The notes under the pieces were generated by a model. The model worked only from the letters and a program-made list of their open reading frames with translations, had not been told where the DNA came from and made no database searches. From Coprinellus micaceus (taxonomy: Eukaryota > Basidiomycota > Agaricomycetes > Agaricales > Psathyrellaceae), in the NCBI GenBank assembly GCA_951394405.1, contig OX596335.1, positions 1,426,001 through 1,490,000 on the forward strand: a stretch of 64,000 nt of DNA. Reading direction: 5' to 3'. Numbering within the stretch: the first letter of the stretch is position 1; every line of letters starts with the position of its first letter. The translations under genes and the position numbers were made by a program. Of the stretch, positions 56,935-64,000 are shown in pieces.

Positions 56935-58830
56935 CTAGGCGCTATTATCCGACACCTGCGGAGGAGGGCAACACGCATTCTCCGCAGGGTCGCAGTTCGC
57001 ATCCGCAGGACACAGAATCAAACAGTTGCTATCTACACTCCGACTCGAGCTCCCCTCATCCAAGCCGCCCGCGCCCAACAACAGCGCGTTCGCGTGCTGG
57101 TGCTCTGGGTGATACTCTGGCTGAATGGTACTGCTGTGAATGCCAAGGTGATGGAGAGCTTTCCGGATTTTGGCGGCGATCGGCATGAAGTCGTGCGAGC
57201 GTGAGGCGAGGACGTGCACGGAGGCGACGAGTTTGTTCTCAGAGAGCTGCCATACGTGGAGTTCGTGCAGGGAGATGACGCCGTCGACGGCGAGGATGGC
57301 GTCTTTGACTTCGTCGATCGAGACGGTTGGGGGGACGCCTTGGAGGAGGATGAACGAGGCGGATTTCACTAGACGGACATTGAAATTCAGTCAAGAACAT
57401 GCGAATAGAATCAGGAATGGGACAACTCACCCAGAGGCAACGCGCTCGAGAAGATAATGACAGTGATGATAAGACTGATAATTGGGTCGCAATAGTACTT
57501 GAATGCCCATGTGGACTTCCAAATGATAAGTCCCGTCGCAATGACGCCGACATTACCCAGCGCATCTCCAAGAACATGAAGAACCAAAGCACGCATGTTC
57601 ATCGAGCCATGTGAATGGCCGTGTCCATGACCGTGACTATGTCCCCCATGTCCCTGCTCATGTCCATGCGAATGAGAATGCCCGTGGTCGTGGTCTTCCG
57701 CCGCCCCATGCGAGTGCGCGTGGCCATGAGCAGCCTTCCCATCCAGACCGTCTGCTTCGTCTTCGTGTTCAGGCAAGAGTGGGTCTGTCTCCCGCGCGGG
57801 AAGCAAGGAGGGGTCTTCATCGAGGGATGCGCGGTGATGATGAGGATCCCGGACGGTCGTGCCAGTCGTGATCGAATCGACGGATTGGCGGTGGTGCATA
57901 GATAAGCTCGGTCGGCCAGTGGGAGAAGGCGAGCGTGCTGCGATCTCGATTGCGGTCTGCACGAGGGAAGCTCGTGTCGCTGCGGGGTGCCCAGAGACGC
58001 CATCGTCATCTGAGGAAGAGTTGGATCGTGAACGGCGACCACGGATCGGTTGGGGGTGAGAGGTCTTGTCGGTCTTGTGGTTGTGAACGTCGTCGTGAAT
58101 AGACCCTGGTCGGGAGGTGATGCTTGCGGGCTTTGATGGTGGTGGCGAATGAGAATGGCTGTGGGTATGTTCTGCGCTTTGATGTCAGGGTCGCCTAAAT
58201 GATTGGATTGAATGGGTTTGACACTCACCATGGAACAGAACCAATCCGACGAGGTTTGATGCCAGACCAAAGGCCCCTACGACGACGACGAGCTTCGGGT
58301 TGGAGATTTCTGCGGCCAAGGTGAGGGGGTGATGTCAAGACGACGGAGAACAATGGGAGCTCACCTGGCGTTTCGAAGAATCGCTGGATGGCTTCGAGGC
58401 AGATGGAGAAGCAGAGAGCGAGGAGGAAGACGCCGTTGACGAGGGCTGCGAGGATCTCGGCCCTGTGCCACCCGTAGGAGTACCGTGAATCGGTTTCGCT
58501 CTGGTTGGTCATCTGTTGGATGATTAGTTTAGAGGTTGGTTGGCAAAGTGCCGCCACGAACCTTGATAGCATACAATGCGACGACCAAGCTCATTACGTC
58601 GCTATACTTGGGTCAGGAAGGAGAGGTTGAACGATGGACAGTGCACATACTTGAGCATGTGGAAGCTGTCCGCGACGAGAGCCAGCGAGCCGACGGCATA
58701 GCCTGTAGACGCCCTGTGAGATGGAGAACTGGACAGAGTTGTGGCACTGACCGACGATGAGCTCGATGAAAAAGAAGACGACATCGATGACCAGGAGTAT
58801 CTGGATTCTTGTCGAACGCGACAAGCCCAT
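56935..58830 (-). CDS. ZRC1: Vacuolar zinc transporter, cation diffusion facilitator (Zrc1/Cot1)
   Basis: Zn2+/H+ antiporter sequestering zinc in the vacuole. Exons 58830-58752, 58702-58651, 58601-58562, 58512-58365, 58309-58229, 58171-57431, 57368-56935; 524 residues. Metal-site helices show HMLND in TM2 and HVLGDALGNVGVIAT in TM5; DSRYSYGWHRAEILAALVNG is the TM2-TM3 signature. A long cytosolic loop (about 180 residues) is disordered, then very His-rich (GHAHSHG, HDHGHSHSHGHEQGHGGHSH). The C-terminal domain (VSIDEVKDAILAVDGVISLH, ELHVWQLSENKLVASVHV) is the CDF cytosolic dimer fold, ending with a Cys-rich tail (CLILCPADANCDPAENACC). Confidence 0.95.
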
Positions 58831-59033
58831 GGTGGACGTGACAAAGTTGGTGGAGAGGACGGAAAGCGCAAACGCCCGTCATTCCCTGTGACGTTCTGAG
58901 TTTGAATTCCATCACTGCCACCGAGCGACCAGGACGCCCATCTGCTTGGCCTTGTTTGCCATCACCCTCCGCCAGATTTTTTGATCGCTGCACCAAGTTA
59001 TTGACCGTCCTCGTCGAACTCATATACACAAAA

Positions 59034-60342
59034 ATGGCCGCCCCGTCCATGGCTGCAGCCCTTGCGGCATCGCTCCCCGCCGCCCCCGTCGCCGCCGCCC
59101 CTGCAGCCCCCACGTACCAGGCCATCCCCGCGTCCATGTCCAAGGTCATCGACATCGAGGCCGATATCCCCCTCCACACCGTCCAGTTGGACGCCCTCGT
59201 CGTCTCCAAAATCATCAAACACGCCCGCGAAGCCCCTTCAACCACTGCGCACGGTCTCTTGCTCGGCCTCGATCTTGACGGCACCCTCGAAATCTCAAAC
59301 TCCTTTCCCCTTCCCCATCATCACGGAGATGAGGCTGAGAAGGGCTCCAAGACGATCGGTACGCACCCCCCATCCCCTGCGGCTCGAGAAGCCTCTGACG
59401 TGGGCTCCAGCTCGCCACCAAGCCTCCATGTTGCGTTCATTGAAGGAGGTCCAGGCCGATGACAGCGTAGTCGGTTTCTATCAGGCGACCACTCTAGGTG
59501 CATTCTTCAATCAAACACTATTGGATACCCAGGCCATCCACCAGGACAAGCTCCGACATGGAGGCATCGTTATTGTGCACGGTACGCCTTTCATACGCCC
59601 CAAACCCCTTCACCCAGGCTCATAACGAGTGATCCAGACTTGTCGCAGACTGCAAAGGGGAACGCCTCGTTTAGAGCATTCCGCTTAACTGCAGCATTCT
59701 TCGACGCCTACAAGCGATCAAACTTTAGCACCACAAGGTTAGCACTCATCTGCTTGGCCCTGTGGAGATTTCCTTCAGCTCATACGCACGATGAATCTTG
59801 TCCCATTCTGCAGCCTGATCAGCCATCGACTGACGTTCTCATCGATCTTTGAGGAGGTGCCCCTCAAAATCCGGACAAACCCTCTGCTGAGCTCGTTCCT
59901 CGGCAAGGTGGCAGAACCCGCCACGCCACAGACTACGGGCGAATCGGCTCTGGAGCCCACATACTCTGTGCTCGATCTCGGAACAGCTGGGCTGACGCGC
60001 AACATGGAGCAGATCGTGGAAGCTGTCGAGGCGTACCGGACGGAGGAGGGCAACCTTTCCTATCTGAGCCGGCAAATCGCACGAGAGAGGTCGAGGGCAG
60101 ATGCATACGTCGCGAAACGTAAAGAGGAAAACGCAATACGAGTTGCACAGGGCTTGGCACCGCTTCCAGAGGAGGATGTGGCGAGACTCTTCAAGATCCC
60201 TGCCGAGCCGAGCCGGCTGGAGAGCCTTCTGCTGCTGGGGCAGATCGATGCGTATGCAAAGAGCCTCGAGGGCACTGCGAGCACGTCCTTGCTCAAGATG
60301 TATGGTGCAAGGGCGGGGTCTGGCGCAGAATCCAGCGACTGA
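59034..60342 (+). CDS. eIF3h: Translation initiation factor eIF3 subunit h
   Basis: MPN-domain subunit of the eIF3 complex. Exons 59034-59358, 59411-59581, 59638-59737, 59814-60342; 374 residues. An Ala/Pro-rich N terminus leads into the MPN fold: HTVQLDALVVSKIIKHAREA, HGLLLGLDLDGTLEISNSFP, SVVGFYQATTLGAFFNQTLL and GGIVIVHDLSQTAKG. The metal-binding JAMM residues are absent, as in eIF3h generally, so it is structural rather than a protease. The C terminus contains the helical SYLSRQIARERSRADAYVAK, typical for this subunit. Divergent from ZRC1 with 203 bp between starts. Confidence 0.92.
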
Positions 60343-60451
60343 GTAGCACGAGTAGATCCATGTATGAAATTGATGGAGTGATCATGATGGGGCTCATATA
60401 GACATTTTCATCATGAAAGCGGACATCATTAGGTTTCCCTTCTCTTCCTTG

Positions 60452-60457
60452 TATAAA
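60452..60457 (+). promoter_or_regulatory. TATA box of the double-psi barrel gene
   Basis: TATAAA, 44 bp upstream of the ATG at 60496. Confidence 0.6.
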
Positions 60458-60495
60458 TCCAGTCCTTCCTTCACTCCTCCCCCTGCAGAGCAGCC

Positions 60496-61399
60496 ATGAT
60501 AGCAAAGTCCCTCTTCGTCCTCGCTCTCTCCCTCGTTGCATCGGTCAACGCCCTCGCGACTCCCCACGCTGCCAGGCACACCCTCCACCACCGCTCCCTC
60601 GCTGCCCGCGTCGCTGAGCCCCGTTCTGAGAACGTGGCTCCCTTCGCCAACATCGCTGCTCGCGCCCCTGGAACGGGCAGGAAGCGTTGCCGCAACCGTT
60701 CCACCGCCACCTCGAGCACGGTCTCGAGCACCGCGGCGCCAAGCACCACAGCACCCCCGATCAACGCCGCCCCCATCCCCGGCAGCACCGTCGACGAGCC
60801 CAAGCCCACCACCACCAGCACCCCTCCGCCAAAGCCCACCACCACCAAGGCCCCACCCGCCCCGTCGACAACCCCCAAGCCCTCTACCACTTCGACCAAG
60901 GCACCTGCTCCCACCAGCGGAGGCGGCGGCGGAGGCGCTCCCAACGGCTTCTTGGCTGGCACGAACACCGGTCAGGCCACCTACTACGACGGTAAATTTT
61001 CGACAAGGTGTATGGTCGCCCAATGACTGACCACGCCTTTCATTTCTAGCCGGCCTTGGCGCTTGCGGTAAGGTGAATGGCGCAAATGACAACATCGTTG
61101 CCGTCTCCAGGAAGCTCTTCGACACCTACCCGTACGCAGCATCCGTCTCCTCTCACTTCGATCCAAATTGACCGACACCTTTGTATAGTGGATACAACGG
61201 TGCGAACCCCAACAACAACCCCCTTTGCGGCAAGAAGATCAGGGCCTCGAAGGACGGCAGGGAACTCATCGTCGAGGTCGTCGATCGCTGCGAGGCCTGC
61301 GCGATGACCGACCTTGACTTCACCAACGGCGGCTTCGACAGGCTCACCGGCAACAGGAGGGAGCTCGGCCGTACCTCCTTCCAGTGGGAATGGCTCTAA
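60496..61399 (+). CDS. Secreted double-psi beta-barrel (RlpA/barwin-like) protein
   Basis: Exons 60496-60991, 61050-61131, 61189-61399; 262 residues. The signal peptide is at 1-20 (MIAKSLFVLALSLVASVNA). A propeptide-like region and a Thr/Pro/Ser-rich linker of about 80 residues, likely O-glycosylated, follow, with a Gly run before the barrel. The barrel domain at about 155-262 reads GQATYYDAGLGACGK, NDNIVAVSRKLFDTYPGYNG, NPLCGKKIRASKDGRELIVE and VVDRCEACAMTDLDFTNGGF, with the conserved cysteines and Asp of the fungal RlpA-like family. Such proteins are wall-associated, related to expansins and to serine-protease inhibitors of stipe tissue; enzymatic activity is not established. Confidence 0.88.
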
Positions 61400-63083
61400 A
61401 TTCGTCTCGTCGCTCTCGAGATGGACGGAAGCGAGTGTCAAATGCTCTTCGCCCCCGCTTCGGGTCCTTCCACACCCTGGTTCCTTGATCCCCGTTAACG
61501 CATACCTGCATCTCACTTACCCCTACCGACATACACATGTTCATTCGACTGGCTCGCTGCCCTCCTCTCACCCCTCACCCCTCTGGATAAAGGAAATACA
61601 CACCCCCACACGCACAGCCCGCATACATGGATTGGAATGCGGCACTCATTTCCCCCGCACTCGTCGCTTTGATCTGATTCAACAAGCTTTCGGTGCTTCC
61701 TTCTTTTTGATTCCCCACCTTCCTTTCATCAGTCCTTTCCTTCTGTCTGTCTCTCTGGCCCCCGACGCCTGGTTTTTTGCCTCTAAGTTATCCACTACGT
61801 GCATACATACGTACCTTATTCTTCCCCCCTTGCTTGGAACGTTGGTGACTGGAGCCCGCGTTTCCCCAAGCACCACTGGATGATCGTAACCAGGGTGTGT
61901 TGAATGCGGCTCCTCACCTTCTTCCTGTGTCTTTTTTACCTTCTGTTGTCGTCGTTTCCAGGAGAAACCGAATACACCGCACACAACACCATCATCATGA
62001 ATCATGCCATGCATGATGGTGTTATGATACACCACACGGACCCACGCTGGCGAGGCTGTCTCGAGAGGCGATCTTTGACCGGCGTGGTTTTCTTTCACTG
62101 AGTACGCCTTCCTCCCCACATTCTCTTTTCACTTGCGCTCCAAGTACCTGTCTACTATATACCCACCCCCCATGGTTGTCTGTCAGTCCGTTTAACATTT
62201 AGGATACGAGTATCGTCTATACGGAATTGCTTTTTGCTACACCGGAGTTCGCATAGTGTACCATCCTACGATACAAGGATTCTGGCCTCGACTCGACTTG
62301 GTGTGACGGACAGATTGGCGTGGCGTGGCAGGGACTTGGCTTGGCACGGAGGCCAGTGGAGGGTGGAGACGGTGAAAGCTGGCCGGTGTTGAGTGTGGTT
62401 GTTCTTTTGGTAGTCTGGATCAGGATATCCATCCTCCATCCCTCTCCATTGACTCGTTCATTCATCTGTGATGTATGCTGGTGTTTTCTCCTACCTGTGT
62501 AGCTATGCTATGTTTGATTCTTGTCCTCCCCCGCTTACGATTGTTCCGTTCGGATAGAAGAAGAAAAAAATAGAAACGAACGTTCTCTCCCTTGGATCAT
62601 GCCTCATTGGAGTTTTTTAAATGTTTCATCGGCGGGAAAGCAGAGGCGGAGTGCGCATTGTAATTTGTGGAGGTGCAACGGCCCCCCGTACAACGTCCGG
62701 CTCGAGGGACGTGGATGGATGGTCGTCAGGTACGGTGACAACAATCCGGTCTCGGCGAGGCCTTGCCAAGGGTATACCCAGGCTGACCTGGCCGAGGAAA
62801 AAAGGGTGAAAAGGGGCGAGAGAACAAACAGTCCATGGTCGGGCATTTCGCTGGTGTAGTAGCGCCTGTACGCCGTCGCGGGCTGCTCCAAGCATGACCA
62901 GCGTACGTCGGCAGCGGGTGGAGTGGCGGCCTCATAACCTCAACTTATCATGTACTCTCAAGTTGTAACGCGCGGTCGACGGAAAGTGTACAACAACGGC
63001 TTCACGTTAAAACGAGGTAAACCACTGATATTTCCGAATAGTGGTAGATGGTGGTGAGTGCCAGGGAACTCGTAACATCGAAG
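61400..63083. other. Intergenic, long non-coding stretch
   Basis: About 1.7 kb with no supported gene. The left part is pyrimidine-rich and probably the 3' UTR of the barrel gene. A perfect 11-bp inverted repeat (AACACCATCAT, 61985-61995, against 62013-62023) could form a hairpin with a 17-nt loop. Frames at 62521-62935 overlap on both strands and are rejected. Confidence 0.45.
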
Positions 63084-63431
63084 CTAAACCGTTGAGGTAA
63101 TGTGTCTCCAATACTCCTCATCCACAGATCCCTCCACAGCTTTTCCCACAGCACTCCCAAGAGCCTCCTTACTACCACCGCTCAGTAGAGCCAACACTGT
63201 GACAGCAACGTCCAACGCCAGCCGCCGTAGCGAGGCAGATGATGCGCTGCTGGGACTGTTACTGCTACTTGAGGTACCCCAAGTATTCGCCGATGCGGAC
63301 GAGGAAGGAGCGGCTGAAGATGGTGTGGGCGTTGAGGGGAGCTTGGCGTAGGGTCCAGGCAGTGGTCCTCGGACTGTATGATTGATCGTGTAGTATGGTG
63401 CCATACGCGACTGGATTTGTTGGGCGAGCGT
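63084..63431 (-). CDS. Small orphan protein, last exon only; 5' exons unresolved
   Basis: An open stretch of 116 codons ends at a stop at 63084. A good acceptor (CCAATAG) precedes codon ACG at 63431, giving TLAQQIQSRMAPYYTINHTV and continuing RGPLPGPYAKLPSTP. A Ser/Ala-rich linker and a hydrophobic helix ASLRRLALDVAVTVLALLSG (possible membrane span) follow, ending VEGSVDEEYWRHITSTV. An internal ATG at 63404 could also serve as start. Upstream, a short exon ending ATGAG|GTACGT at about 63697 is a candidate first exon, but I could not bridge it confidently. The QIQSRMAPYYTIN block looks conserved; family unknown. Confidence 0.5.
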   Translation of the reverse strand, partial: TLAQQIQSRMAPYYTINHTVRGPLPGPYAKLPSTPTPSSAAPSSSASANTWGTSSSSNSPSSASSASLRRLALDVAVTVLALLSGGSKEALGSAVGKAVEGSVDEEYWRHITSTV

Positions 63432-64000
63432 CTATTGGAATGCGTGGATGATTTTCGAAAATGAAAGCCACCCATGAGGCGGGGTTGGCGATTGTACGTC
63501 GACAAGCGCAAATCGCCCAAAGTGGGGATAGGTTGGAGGTCCGATTTACGGAGACGTTGGAGATGACGAGTGGGGTCGAGAGAGGTTAGGGATGGGGCCA
63601 GAAGCGGTGAGTAGAGAAGAAGGATCAAGAGAGTTAGCACCACGTTTGCAGATCCTCGAGAAGACGGGGGAAAGGGTGAAGACCTTGGCCCACGTACCTC
63701 ATCGGTTGTGAATCTTGATCGACGCTGGAGGATACGAAGAATAGCTCGTAGGATAGTCTAGTAGCTGGGTTAGAACATCGGACGTTCACGAAAATGGGAG
63801 TGGAAGGGAAATGTCGATCACGATGTCAACTGGAGTCTCGATCAAAGCCAAGTCCTCACGATTCGCGAAGGGGATGGTGTAGTGGGAATAGTCGGGCGAC
63901 TCCTGATAAACTCACCTCAGTAGCTAAAAGATTCGAACTCCCCAGTTCCCACAGGACTTGAGGTAGATGGAGCAGCCACCCTTTAAACCTTTCGTCCTCG
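63432..64000. other. Right edge, probable 5' region of the orphan
   Basis: It may contain one or two small exons of the gene ending at 63084 and its promoter. Possible donors and acceptors are present, but no combination is compelling. Confidence 0.35.

Overview
This is a gene-dense nuclear stretch from a filamentous basidiomycete, most likely an Agaricomycete (mushroom-forming fungus). The signs are about 30 intact or near-intact eukaryotic genes on both strands, roughly 100 short introns (mostly 45-100 nt, GT...AG), compact TATA-bearing promoters, and basidiomycete-type genes such as the coiled-coil F-box protein and the eisosome protein with a long proline-rich tail. I see no rRNA, tRNA, CRISPR array or bacterial-type operon. 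Exon boundaries below were placed by hand from reading frame and splice consensus; in nearly every multi-exon gene the phases close exactly.

Layout. 1-8.1 kb is the accessory end: a secreted GH5 beta-mannanase cut by the window edge, an F-box gene, a 683-bp inverted-repeat transposon remnant, and three tandem copies of a START-like gene. 8.8-12.3 kb holds the divergent pair SNF4 (AMPK gamma subunit) and SSH4-like (Rsp5 ubiquitin-ligase adaptor). 13-21.5 kb has a small membrane protein, the divergent pair aspartyl-tRNA synthetase / mitochondrial aspartate aminotransferase, and a low-complexity orphan. 21.5-24.6 kb is accessory again: an 850-bp inverted-repeat element and a zinc-metalloprotease-like gene whose active site is altered. 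25.4-43.3 kb is a housekeeping block: methyltransferase, VAM7, MTM1, eIF4E, PIL1, SPF30, RIO2, NAA40, a complex I subunit, GCV3, TUF1, PEX14. 43.6-60.3 kb has a GRIP golgin, two orphans, MED5, ZRC1 and eIF3h. 60.5-61.4 kb is a secreted double-psi beta-barrel protein. The right end is mostly non-coding, with one incompletely resolved gene.

How the genes relate. Several mitochondrial functions lie close together without being co-transcribed (MTM1, complex I subunit, GCV3, TUF1, AAT1). Nutrient sensing and transporter turnover (SNF4/SSH4) and aspartate use (DPS1/AAT1) each sit on a shared divergent promoter. The most unusual signals are the two target-site-flanked inverted-repeat elements, a recurring use of GC-AG introns, the altered metalloprotease, the START-like triplet, and diverged repeats beyond the 3' end of DPS1.
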